Virus record (IMG/VR): IMGVR_UViG_3300025168_000131
Span: 1-50,051 of that record
DNA from: a virus
DNA: 50,051 nt
Strand: one strand, 5' to 3'
Shown: in pieces, positions 19,601 through 27,194 of the stretch
How the letters are laid out: every line of letters starts with the position of its first letter
Numbering within the stretch: the first letter of the stretch is position 1
The notes under the pieces: model-generated
Told to the model about the DNA's origin: nothing
The model's input: only the letters and a program-made list of their open reading frames with translations
The model's database searches: none
Program-made: the position numbers and the translations under genes

Positions 19601-21002
19601 TTGCTTCATACGAAGTACCACTTGTGCCTGCTCCTTGCTGGCCAAGTCCATATCCATTTATATCAGTTATAGTTAGTTTTATATAACCAAACCCAATAGA
19701 ATTTGTATAGTCTTCAAATTGTGGATAAACTCCGGTTGGAAATGGAAAAGCTTTGTTTTCTGTTGGTTGAGTTTCTCTAACTTTACCTTGACTTTGTAAA
19801 AAAGTAGTGGAACCTTGCCCAGTTGGTTGACCACCTATTCCAGCGAATTTCAACCTATATGTAGCCGGTAAATACCTTTCTAAAGCGTCAGAAGAAGATT
19901 GTTGTATTATCTTTAATTTACAAGTGCCTTCCCAAGGAAATGGACTACCATTTGTAAGACTACCTGTTGTATTATCTATATAATAAAAAGGAGTATTAGG
20001 ATAAAATATGTCTGGATTTGTATTTGGAGATACAGCTTCAGATTTAGTAAATGGCCCAAGAGGAGCTACTGGAGGTTGAGTATCAACATAAGGTTGCGTT
20101 TCCCAATTCCTTATACAATTAAAATAAGGCCAGGAGCTTTTAAAAGCTACGGGATCTTTGCCTGCAGAAGCGCCTGTACCTACAGCACTTCCTGGTACTA
20201 GTGTAAAAGCTAAACCAGGATACAGTTTTAACAATGGAGTACCACTAGTTATTTTGCAAAAACTATTAACAGCTGTTTGAGGATATTTTACAGCAGCTAA
20301 TTGTTGAGTACTATTAGAGGCCTGTGTGTTTGCAAAAGGTGGCACTAAACCAGAGTCTGGAAAACCACCTGGGTATTGATTACCTATGCCTCCATTTAAA
20401 ACCTGAACATCTATAACTTCTTCACTATAAACTTCAGGTGTGTTAAAAGGGTAATACTTTGCTACAGATATTTGATCTTCAAGCTGATAATAAGGATTAA
20501 CGGCAGTAGCTGGACTAGACAAAGCTGAGTTTATATTTATTTTTCTAGGTTGATTTCTATCGTCTGTCCAAAACAATAATTCTTCTAATATATTTATACC
20601 AAATATAGGATGTGTTTTTGAAAAGTTTAAAAAGTTTCCAGACACTAAAGGAGTTACAGTATTAGAAGTTATGTCATAACATATGATAGAACAATACGAA
20701 GCAGTTGGAGCAAAGTTACTAAGCCTATCGCTTGATGAGTCATTGTAGTTCGTAAAAAAAGCAAACAATCTATTTGTTCCAGGATCTTCTTTTACACCTA
20801 TTACTTCAGTTCCAACAGCTGTTATATTAAACTTATTTAATAACTTAGTACCTAGTATATTTTCTAACGCACCTACGTCAGCTCCCTCAGATGTACTTAC
20901 AGTTACATTAACTGCGTCTCTATATTCACCAGCAGGAACTATTCTAGCGTCTAGGTCTTTATTCATTTTAGACCTTATAAATGTATTTCTTATATCTGGC
21001 AT
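16611..21002 (-). CDS. Large tail protein (1463 aa), tail nozzle or muzzle candidate
   Basis: Begins MPDIRNTFIRSKMNKDLDAR, with a following EYRDAVNVTVSTSEGADVG. It then has propeller-like segments (LEELLFWTDDRNQPRKINI, a pattern typical of phage tail nozzle proteins of the T7 gp12 kind). The remainder is long, beta-rich and proline/aromatic-containing, with Ig-like sequence near the C-terminus (residues about 1200-1460). No membrane segment. Length and place, after two ring/adaptor-like proteins and before the 628-aa tail protein, match the large tail muzzle protein of crAss-like phages. The start codon follows an A/T-only leader ending TATATG. Confidence 0.75.
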   Translation of the reverse strand: MPDIRNTFIRSKMNKDLDARIVPAGEYRDAVNVTVSTSEGADVGALENILGTKLLNKFNITAVGTEVIGVKEDPGTNRLFAFFTNYNDSSSDRLSNFAPTASYCSIICYDITSNTVTPLVSGNFLNFSKTHPIFGINILEELLFWTDDRNQPRKININSALSSPATAVNPYYQLEDQISVAKYYPFNTPEVYSEEVIDVQVLNGGIGNQYPGGFPDSGLVPPFANTQASNSTQQLAAVKYPQTAVNSFCKITSGTPLLKLYPGLAFTLVPGSAVGTGASAGKDPVAFKSSWPYFNCIRNWETQPYVDTQPPVAPLGPFTKSEAVSPNTNPDIFYPNTPFYYIDNTTGSLTNGSPFPWEGTCKLKIIQQSSSDALERYLPATYRLKFAGIGGQPTGQGSTTFLQSQGKVRETQPTENKAFPFPTGVYPQFEDYTNSIGFGYIKLTITDINGYGLGQQGAGTSGTSYEAKRDYLKAYLQPDMKLSSAAFVEDGSTYLIDQIFPQGTDSANNTVFSITVKKVDQDGKYITSWVWPEFANGDPFDICFKNPWFEENFGGDKFYLEDKFVRLAYRFTFDDGETSLISPFTQSLFEPLQKGYYIYNEAYAAFNANSGAFLGQGTVPASDVETVGTSTLNFLYQNILNTINLSIKMPYVDGSQIQVQDLSSKLKVKSIDIIYEDSESTALRLLKTIPVTDSSINGNALNYYVFKWQGDKPYKTLPTTEVTRVSDQVPIRALAQESAGNRIIYGNFLNRHSSPDSLDFSVGSSPKYDVENEFSSNSSVEYPNHTLKQNRNYQVGVVLSDKFGRQSDVILAPPIFSTNLASNGDVFSGDTFFHNYKRQDQISAPLIDGSNIVNWVGDSLKILFKNKIPSTLPNVEGYPGLYNKDTNPLGWYSYKIVVKQQQQGYYNLYMPFQANGEPLIPVVNTGPNGIAPNTNVLTSFTLIGDNINKVTTEIVETNSQLEFNSSEDKLYPRVATFGELIFVTGSPGNWSSYTAGAGGIGYQTGMVNLNGAYDNTVYIGNIDQIYSSTGRSSAGVTLAEVNKTLLYKQPDNSYAVIAENEIGRNPFVYYDKITGFSNTVPTQTAPIINIGKQITNTGIGITSKDQQNNIGGIDSNSISIVEVEADESNLEIFWESSTSGLISELNTLIENNVDENIPAALNTITVDFFEDTPISLYYSYYEAGLNPPSPPVPTTGIDPYIISLQPKNAVGDTIPFSAINSVEFTCVNGDGTDVKNLFVLSNANNPAQAIYKIYLKETPQYFLQDVNTRQFNFSFTFNVDAELPGDPATVTTLSVPTISLQNVKPKIRKPGNKSGLSNVTAGTGGTIWGDDGVNGNSSILSPAYTNGGYDWFVASIPNTVPIGSPIANAQDIAWSVVSCIETTTGNDIASEISFGYTGGNIVNDNNGLIYDNYVNENYIIASANAPAGTYNLIYQVTDANGNGLSFEFPTETSFANLNFTINP

Positions 21003-21005
21003 ATA

Positions 21006-22181
21006 TTAATTTTTAAGCCATTTAGATTTACCTCTCATCACTTGTGTAAATGCACCTAACTTAATATCTGATAATCTAATCTTGGCATTTCTTAAAGCAG
21101 CACTTCTTTCTTTTTTATACCTTCTTACTACATATTCAGGCATGTTAGCTCTAGTAGATACTATACCGTGAACGATGTGCATATAAATAGCTTGCTCAGC
21201 CATTTTAGGTATTTTCATATCTAAGTCATAGGCTAGGCCATCTGATATGTACTGCATTATTATTAATTGATTTGCTAAATCACTTGAAAATGATATTCTT
21301 CCTTCTCTTTCATTTATAGTAAACCATCCATTTTTTTGAGAAGTCTCTGGTTCTAATCCGTATCTTTGACCATAAGCCATTTTCCACCAATACCAATCAT
21401 AAACACCCATGTAATAGTCACTATCAAACTCACCTGTTATTAACCTGTCATTAGCTTTTTTCCATCTTTCATCTATCTTAGCTTGAGCGGCTTCTGTATT
21501 TTCTCCATACTCATCTTGTATAGGCATACCATTAGCATCCTGTAAAGGAAGTTGAGTAGGATTACTTGTTAAAGTTGTTGGATATATTATATGCTTAACA
21601 CCTAACGCGTCTACCCATGAGAACTCCACATAGTTAACATAATCTTGTGGAATAGGATATGATAATGAGTTAGCTAAAGTTATTTCTATAGAATTTATAC
21701 TTTTTAAAGTGTCGTAGCTAAATTCTTGTAAACCTCTTTTAGCATGAAACAATACGTCAGTTCTTTTAACTCTAGGTATTAATTTGTCTTCACCTACATA
21801 AGCTATCATGAAGTTATCTATAACGTCTTTTAAAGATATATATTCATAACCGCCGTAGTTGTTCCATTTAGCTTCTGCTATTAATTCTATTTTAATAGCT
21901 ACTTTAGTTGCCCCACCTGCTGGTCCAGGTATCGCCGGATTAAATGTTATAATGTTATTCTCTACAGTCGCAGCACCAGTATATAGTACAAAATCATTAG
22001 GAGCAATGTTACCACTAGTACTTACATATGTATTATAGTTAGCTATAGACCCTGGGATTGTTGATCCAGAGTCATAAAGTTGAGTATTTAATGTGCATGT
22101 TACTGAACTTGTAGCTGCAGTTATAAAAAATATTTGTTCTCCGTTGTAATATTGACTATTAGTTTCTGTTATTAATCCCAT
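21006..22181 (-). CDS. Head-tail ring or adaptor protein (391 aa)
   Basis: 391 aa. The N-terminal about 120 residues are beta-rich. The middle has helices around IPRVKRTDVLFHAKRGLQEF, and after that SYPIPQDYVNYVEFSWVDALG; the latter resembles tubular tail A or adaptor proteins that sit under the portal. The C-terminal part (PEYVVRRYKKERSAALRNAKI) is basic and helical. It begins 1 nt past the stop of the 337-aa protein, so they are co-transcribed. Inferred role: one of the stacked rings that connect portal and tail. The family was not checked by search. Confidence 0.7.
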   Translation of the reverse strand: MGLITETNSQYYNGEQIFFITAATSSVTCTLNTQLYDSGSTIPGSIANYNTYVSTSGNIAPNDFVLYTGAATVENNIITFNPAIPGPAGGATKVAIKIELIAEAKWNNYGGYEYISLKDVIDNFMIAYVGEDKLIPRVKRTDVLFHAKRGLQEFSYDTLKSINSIEITLANSLSYPIPQDYVNYVEFSWVDALGVKHIIYPTTLTSNPTQLPLQDANGMPIQDEYGENTEAAQAKIDERWKKANDRLITGEFDSDYYMGVYDWYWWKMAYGQRYGLEPETSQKNGWFTINEREGRISFSSDLANQLIIMQYISDGLAYDLDMKIPKMAEQAIYMHIVHGIVSTRANMPEYVVRRYKKERSAALRNAKIRLSDIKLGAFTQVMRGKSKWLKN

Positions 22182-22182
22182 T

Positions 22183-23196
22183 TTATGTTGTTTCTATTAC
22201 ATCCTCAGACTGAGCTAATTGAGTAGCTGTTTGAATCATATTAGTATCTCTTACTATAACACCGCTGTATGCTAGTATTTTAAGTATAACTTCTGTTTGA
22301 TCAATATCAGAAAGTTCAAATTGTGTTGAAAACTGAGAAGATGCACTATTAATATCTGCTGCTGTTAAAGTTATTAAAAGATCAGCTGTTGTACCAGTTC
22401 CAAGAACTGCTTTAGGAATTGTTATAACATCACCTGGCTTAAAGCCTAGACCTACTGTTACTGCATTTACAGCAATAGCAGTTACCACACCGCCTGCAAC
22501 TGTTATATCAATAATAGCTCCATAACCTAAACCACTGTTAGTAGCTTCTGAAGTGCCTATGGTAACAGGATAAGATCCATTAGTAGCGCTTGTTACATTT
22601 TGTGTAATACTAGTAAAAAGACTTGAACTAGCTACTAAACCTGCAAAACCAGGCGTAGGATCATATATATATTGACCTAGTGTACCCACAGTAAATCCCC
22701 ATCTAACGTTATTAGGTTTCCTTATATAATAACAAAATAACTTGTCTGCTCCTATTGATGTAGGATAAACTTGTAAATTATTACCTCTACGGGTAAAAAC
22801 TGGCCAAGTAGTACTAGCTTGAGTAAGCTTTGATCTACTTATTAAATTAAACTCATGCTGAGAAAGTTCTTCGCATTCTACAGACTGCATGTTAGCACTT
22901 TCGTATTGTATAGTGCCAAACCTATGTAAGTTCAAAGGTAGTTTATAACCTGTTTGCAAAGATGCTTTTTCTTCAAATAAAGCTATTTTCTCTTGTATCA
23001 TCTTTACACGATTGGCGTATTCACTATCAACAACATCAGGTCTTCTCATTTGTTGATTTAAATCTTCAAAGTACTTTTCAAATATTTCTAATTGTACTTG
23101 AGTAGCTACACTATTAAACTCAGCGGGTGTTAAGTAGCCTCTTTGTTCTTTGTTTAATATATATAGTACTGTTTGATATACTTGGTTTACGTCCAT
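22183..23196 (-). CDS. Ring/adaptor-like virion protein (337 aa; start moved inward)
   Basis: The open frame extends to 23238, but those first 14 codons would lie within a clear terminator hairpin (23213-23241). The ATG at 23196 (MDVNQVYQTVLYILNKEQRG) follows an A/T-rich leader and begins the first well-folded helix, so it is preferred. The N-terminal 80 residues are helical, including QLEIFEKYFEDLNQQMRRPD. Later parts are beta-rich, with a Gly-rich segment around residues 225-265 that looks like an inserted beta domain. It is followed immediately by the 391-aa adaptor-like gene. Likely a head-tail connector ring protein, inferred from position and architecture. Confidence 0.7.
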   Translation of the reverse strand: MDVNQVYQTVLYILNKEQRGYLTPAEFNSVATQVQLEIFEKYFEDLNQQMRRPDVVDSEYANRVKMIQEKIALFEEKASLQTGYKLPLNLHRFGTIQYESANMQSVECEELSQHEFNLISRSKLTQASTTWPVFTRRGNNLQVYPTSIGADKLFCYYIRKPNNVRWGFTVGTLGQYIYDPTPGFAGLVASSSLFTSITQNVTSATNGSYPVTIGTSEATNSGLGYGAIIDITVAGGVVTAIAVNAVTVGLGFKPGDVITIPKAVLGTGTTADLLITLTAADINSASSQFSTQFELSDIDQTEVILKILAYSGVIVRDTNMIQTATQLAQSEDVIETT

Positions 23197-23212
23197 ATCG
23201 TTTAATATTTTT

Positions 23213-23241
23213 AAAAAAAAAGGTGGCGTTAAAACCACCTT
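23213..23241 (-). terminator. Intrinsic terminator inside the structural module
   Basis: On the minus strand: AAGGTGG, an 8-nt loop, CCACCTT, then a long run of T. It ends transcription after the 256-aa gene (stop at 23258) and lies just upstream of the 337-aa ring-protein gene. It therefore also argues against a start at 23238 for that gene. Confidence 0.85.
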
Positions 23242-23257
23242 ATTTTATTATCACTTG

Positions 23258-24028
23258 TTATTTGATTTTTTTCTCTATTGATTTGTAAACTTCTAAACCT
23301 TCATCTGTTTTAAACCAAGCAGCTAAAGCTGAATATGGATTTTCATCAAATGGTATGTTCATTAATTTACGTCCATTACTTCCCCAATTAAAAGTCCTGT
23401 TATCAGGCGATAGCTTTAATATACCTGATTCTACAGCATTAATACCAAAATTTCTTAAAACTATATTTTCATCATGAGCAAGATCTAAAAATAGTCTTGG
23501 ATCTCTTTTAGCGAAAATAAGTAAATCTCTTCTTAGTTCTTTAGAAGTTAAGTTAGAAACTGAAGATCCAATCTCTACTCTAAGTATAGCCTCTGCTTGA
23601 TCAAGCTCTAATTCATAAGCGGTGTTCATAGCGGCTAGTTCCATTTCTAAATAGTCAAAATGATTTTCTGCTTGCACAACGTGATCATGCTCTTTGAATA
23701 TTAAATCATTATGAGGATGTTTGCTTAAAAATTCTTGTAAACTTCTTTTTTCTTTAGGAACACTTAAATGTCCTTTTTCAAAAACTATATGTTTTAAAGT
23801 AACTGGTCCTTTTTGTTCGTCTACAAATATACTTTTTTGATTAGTAGCATATCTAAGTTCTCTTTCATAGCCTAACTCTTCGTCAAACCAAACCAATGCA
23901 AACCTTTTAGAATGTCTACTAGGTAGAGTATATGTTAAAGGAGATTTGTTATTTAGTAAATAATAATTTCTGTTTTTATACTCCCAAGTATCTGCTACTT
24001 TAGAAGATTTTTTATTTTTTGTTTCCAT
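23258..24028 (-). CDS. Conserved virion-module protein of unknown function (256 aa)
   Basis: Unrecognised. It starts METKNKKSSKVADTWEYKNR. Residues about 20-90 are beta-rich with charged loops, and residues about 120-200 are helical (ELELDQAEAILRVEIGSS, ELRRDLLIFAKRDPRLFLDL). It ends with a basic helix. No catalytic motif, signal or membrane span. The gene stands alone between two intrinsic terminators (24056-24077 upstream, 23213-23241 downstream), so its expression can differ from that of the capsid genes before it and the ring genes after it. Its leader TATTATATTATATTATG is nearly identical to that of the scaffold gene. Probably a head protein or assembly factor, by position only. Confidence 0.7.
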   Translation of the reverse strand: METKNKKSSKVADTWEYKNRNYYLLNNKSPLTYTLPSRHSKRFALVWFDEELGYERELRYATNQKSIFVDEQKGPVTLKHIVFEKGHLSVPKEKRSLQEFLSKHPHNDLIFKEHDHVVQAENHFDYLEMELAAMNTAYELELDQAEAILRVEIGSSVSNLTSKELRRDLLIFAKRDPRLFLDLAHDENIVLRNFGINAVESGILKLSPDNRTFNWGSNGRKLMNIPFDENPYSALAAWFKTDEGLEVYKSIEKKIK

Positions 24029-24055
24029 AATATAATATAATATAATAATTAAAAA

Positions 24056-24077
24056 AGACCCCGCCGAAGCGGGATCT
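24056..24077 (-). terminator. Intrinsic terminator with UUCG tetraloop
   Basis: On the minus strand AGATCCCGC, TTCG, GCGGGGTCT is followed by TTTTT. Nine pairs include one G-U. The UUCG loop is the exceptionally stable tetraloop. It ends the transcript that carries the major capsid and the 139-aa gene. Confidence 0.92.
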
Positions 24078-24091
24078 TATTATTGTTCGAC

Positions 24092-24511
24092 TTATGTTAA
24101 AGCAGCCCCTTTTTTGATTACAATAGTTGGAGTAGCATTAGCTAATTTTGCTCCACCTGTTGTTACTTCAGTACCAACTTCAAAGCTGAAAGCAGCAGCA
24201 CTACCAGTAGAACCACTCATGCTTACAATAGCATCTTGATATGCTTTTTGTAAATCAGCAGCGGTAATACTGTAACTGTTGTTAGCTCCTGGCGCAGAGT
24301 AACTAACAGCTGTTTTAAGTAAAGAATCAACTGCACCTCCATCGCCAGTACTGACTGTTGTGTCACTAATAGCTACAGCATACAATATATCTACTGACGC
24401 TACAGCCGAAGCTCCAACACCACTATTAGATATTGCAGCTTTAACTTCCATCACATTGTCGCAGTTAATCAACTGTCCAGTTGCTGCGTCGTTTAGTTTA
24501 ATAAAACCCAT
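24092..24511 (-). CDS. Small head protein, decoration or auxiliary capsid candidate (139 aa)
   Basis: 139 aa, almost free of aromatic residues and rich in Ala, Gly, Ser, Thr and Val. A single compact beta/alpha domain is expected: MGFIKLNDAATGQLINCDNV, then VDILYAVAISDTTVS, a Gly/Ser-rich middle and a C-terminal strand TPTIVIKKG. It lies 32 nt downstream of the major capsid gene and upstream of a strong terminator, so it belongs to the highest-expressed part of the module. An abundant capsid-associated protein is the best guess. No family was recognised. Confidence 0.7.
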   Translation of the reverse strand: MGFIKLNDAATGQLINCDNVMEVKAAISNSGVGASAVASVDILYAVAISDTTVSTGDGGAVDSLLKTAVSYSAPGANNSYSITAADLQKAYQDAIVSMSGSTGSAAAFSFEVGTEVTTGGAKLANATPTIVIKKGAALT

Positions 24512-24543
24512 AATTTCTATATATTTTAAATGTTTATAATTAA

Positions 24544-26070
24544 TTAAGCTCCTTTGAATAACACGAAGTTATTAGCAGCTTGAGTTACTAAACATCTTTC
24601 AGATAAGAAACTAACAGTCATAGCATCTAAAGTGTCCGTATATGCACCGCCTACAGATCCAGTGATCCAAGACTTCATTCTTCTGTCTTCAGTTTCAGAA
24701 GCTCTATATCTTACATGTAAGAATGGACGTCTGATATTTGAACCTAACATTTGATCGTACACTGTAGTTGTTCCAGCAGGAATCATTACACCGTCGATTT
24801 CTTTAGATAAACCTCTAGTAGAAGCATCATTTAGATATTTCCAGTCAGTTTTGTAGAAGTCATAAGAACCTCTTCTAAATCCAGAGAAACCAAAGTTAAG
24901 TGCCATGTCACCGTCATTTTCAAATAAACCGTAAGATGCAGCTTGTGTAGAAGCATAAGATCCGTTAACAGCAGCTAACATATCATCAAAGTCAAGAGCT
25001 GATCTTCTTGATAAGAATAACATGTTTTCTTCAATAGCACCTTGCTTGTCTAAGTTTTTAAGGATTTCATCAAAATCACCTAAAGCACCTGAACCAGGAG
25101 CAGCAGCTCCAGCAAAGCCAGAATATACATTACCTCTATCTTCTATAGCAGCAAATAATCCTTCAGTACCTTTTACTTCTTGCCCTCCAGCAGGTTGAGC
25201 ACCAGGTCCACCAAAATCATAATCTACTAAGTTAGCAGCAGTTGTTCCAGCAGGATTCATAAACTTACCTTCAACCATTGCCATTTCTAAGTAATCCTCA
25301 AATCTTAGTCTTGTTTCAGACTCAGCTTTTAGATACCATAAATATCCTGATTGACCATCTTCAGTAGCAACTTCAACCCAACCAATCTGAGCAGTGTCAG
25401 AACCGTTAATTTGAAAGTTATCCTTGATAATCAATGGAGAATTTTGATATTGAGTAAAAGATGGCTCAATAGAACCTTCCATACCAATTGTACCTTTTCC
25501 AAAGTCTGAACCATATACAAACATATTTACAGATCCTACTAATTGTGAAGGTAGTGGAGTAGCTCCAACATCACCGTAAACAGCAATGTTAAGCACATTC
25601 TTTGTGTAAGCAACACTACCAACATTAGCATCACCTAAAGATTGTACTAAACCTTTTGCAGTTACTAACCCAGTTGCGTTGTCAGCTAGCAAAATTGTTT
25701 GACCAACTCTCACAGCGCCTTCAGTAGTACTAGTTCCAGCTAAATCAATAGTAACTGTAGCATTAGCATTGTTGTTAGCAGCGTTAGCACCAACACAATT
25801 TTTGTATGCGATGTGTAACCTGTTTTGTTCAGACCAAATTACCTGATCAGATGTCATAGGCATTTCAGCGCCTACCATTCTCAAGAAACCACCAATAGTT
25901 CGGTTTCCGTATCTTTCAACCTCAGCTTCATAAAGCTCAGGAAGATATTGTTGTGCAAAAGTTCCACCACCAGATCCAGAATCAAAAGTAAGATAATTCT
26001 CTCTTAATGTCATTCTCTTTTGTGAAGGAACTAAACTTGCGGGAAAACTCCCGCTGTTTTGAAAACTCAT
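24544..26070 (-). CDS. Major capsid protein (508 aa)
   Basis: Called from position (directly after a scaffold-like gene and before a small head protein and a strong terminator), size and composition. The sequence is Gly/Ala/Asn-rich, with higher GC than its neighbours, and has long mixed helical and beta segments typical of HK97-fold capsid proteins. Useful landmarks are YLPELYEAEVERYGNRTIGG (from about residue 42), MTSDQVIWSEQNRLHIAYKN, ESETRLRFEDYLEMAMVEG and a C-terminal RRPFLHVRYRASETEDRRMK. No N-terminal protease domain is visible. It ends 32 nt before the 139-aa gene. The fold itself is inferred. Confidence 0.85.
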   Translation of the reverse strand: MSFQNSGSFPASLVPSQKRMTLRENYLTFDSGSGGGTFAQQYLPELYEAEVERYGNRTIGGFLRMVGAEMPMTSDQVIWSEQNRLHIAYKNCVGANAANNNANATVTIDLAGTSTTEGAVRVGQTILLADNATGLVTAKGLVQSLGDANVGSVAYTKNVLNIAVYGDVGATPLPSQLVGSVNMFVYGSDFGKGTIGMEGSIEPSFTQYQNSPLIIKDNFQINGSDTAQIGWVEVATEDGQSGYLWYLKAESETRLRFEDYLEMAMVEGKFMNPAGTTAANLVDYDFGGPGAQPAGGQEVKGTEGLFAAIEDRGNVYSGFAGAAAPGSGALGDFDEILKNLDKQGAIEENMLFLSRRSALDFDDMLAAVNGSYASTQAASYGLFENDGDMALNFGFSGFRRGSYDFYKTDWKYLNDASTRGLSKEIDGVMIPAGTTTVYDQMLGSNIRRPFLHVRYRASETEDRRMKSWITGSVGGAYTDTLDAMTVSFLSERCLVTQAANNFVLFKGA

Positions 26071-26075
26071 AGTTT

Positions 26076-27173
26076 TTAGTTTTTAGTTTTTGTTTTAAAT
26101 TTTAACTTTGTGCTATCTACACCGTTAACCGCCTTAACTTTAAAACCATTTATAAATATATCTCCATTGTCTTGCGGACGTGGATCGTTACTTATATTTT
26201 TTGATTTTGCATTTATATTTTTAATTGCATCTGTTTTACCTTGCTCATAAAAATGTTCAGCAATAGAATCAGCATTGCTTGCGGTATATATAGCTTTATG
26301 ATAACCATTTAAATCATTCACTTCTCCCGTGTTTCCTAAAAACTTTCCAAGAAACGACTTAATGTTTGATTGATTTTTAGCTATATTATCTGGATTTTTT
26401 ACATTATAATTAAATGTTTTTTCACCAACATTAAATTTGAAACCTTCAAAATCATTGTTGAAATAACTATTAGTTTTTTCTGTAAAATCTCCATGTTGTT
26501 TTTGAGCATCTTCTTGCTCTTTTCTATAGCGATCAAAAAAATCCATTGCTTTTTGTTGCGTAGGGTTTACATCAGATTTCAACTTGATTTCTGCGTAATA
26601 TTTAGATTTTGTTTCTTCTAAAAAATTCCTAGCTTTAGCTACTTCTTCTTTGATTTCTAATTTTTTCTTTTTAACCTCTATCTCATCATCTACTTCGTCA
26701 TCGTAAGAGAATCTATCTTCTATAAGAAAATCAATTTCTTCTGAATCTAAATGTGGTTTAGAGTTTTTGTAATATTCTTTTAATAAAGTATTTGGATCAA
26801 CGCTCGAATAATCTGCATTTAATCTTGAATAATCATCTATAGATCCACCTGTCTCATTCATGAAGGAAACTAGTTTTTCAATGTTTTCAGGCATTTGAAT
26901 CTTTGTCTCTTCTACTTTTTCAATTATTTCATCTTTTGGTTTTTCTACTTCTGTAATTTCAACTATCTGCTTGTCTTCTACAACCTTTTCTACTTTTTCA
27001 TTATTATTGTTAGTTTCTTTTTCTTCTTTTACTTCATCAATAATTTTCTTTTCAGTATTTTCTTCAGGTTTATTTGTTAGATCTAGTTTAAATACATCAT
27101 CGTTTGGTCTTTTATACGATGGTTTTTTCATTTTTAAAGGCAAAGCCTCTTGTTCTTGTTTTGTTGTTGACAT
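26076..27173 (-). CDS. Probable capsid scaffolding protein (365 aa)
   Basis: Highly charged (Lys, Glu, Asp, Asn). Residues 40-100 are low-complexity acidic/basic, and residues about 145-240 are a coiled coil that includes SEEIDFLIEDRFSYDD and EIEVKKKKLEIKEEVAKA. The C-terminus is a basic tail (STKLKFKTKTKN) of the kind that binds coat protein. This architecture and the place between portal and major capsid gene are those of phage scaffolds. It ends 5 nt before the capsid ATG. Its leader carries the TATTATATTATATTATG sequence. Confidence 0.8.
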   Translation of the reverse strand: MSTTKQEQEALPLKMKKPSYKRPNDDVFKLDLTNKPEENTEKKIIDEVKEEKETNNNNEKVEKVVEDKQIVEITEVEKPKDEIIEKVEETKIQMPENIEKLVSFMNETGGSIDDYSRLNADYSSVDPNTLLKEYYKNSKPHLDSEEIDFLIEDRFSYDDEVDDEIEVKKKKLEIKEEVAKARNFLEETKSKYYAEIKLKSDVNPTQQKAMDFFDRYRKEQEDAQKQHGDFTEKTNSYFNNDFEGFKFNVGEKTFNYNVKNPDNIAKNQSNIKSFLGKFLGNTGEVNDLNGYHKAIYTASNADSIAEHFYEQGKTDAIKNINAKSKNISNDPRPQDNGDIFINGFKVKAVNGVDSTKLKFKTKTKN

Positions 27174-27193
27174 AATATAATATAATATAAATT
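27174..27193 (-). promoter_or_regulatory. Repeated A/T leader before the scaffold gene
   Basis: Minus-strand sequence TATTATATTATATTATG at the scaffold start. Nearly the same string precedes the ATG of the 256-aa gene at 24028. No Shine-Dalgarno. It may be a translation-initiation leader or a promoter element close to the start. Confidence 0.45.
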
Positions 27194-27194
27194 A

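Noticed and set aside
23197-23238. Upstream start of the ring/adaptor protein at 23238
   Set aside because: The 14 extra codons overlap an intrinsic terminator hairpin and T-run. The inner ATG at 23196 fits better.
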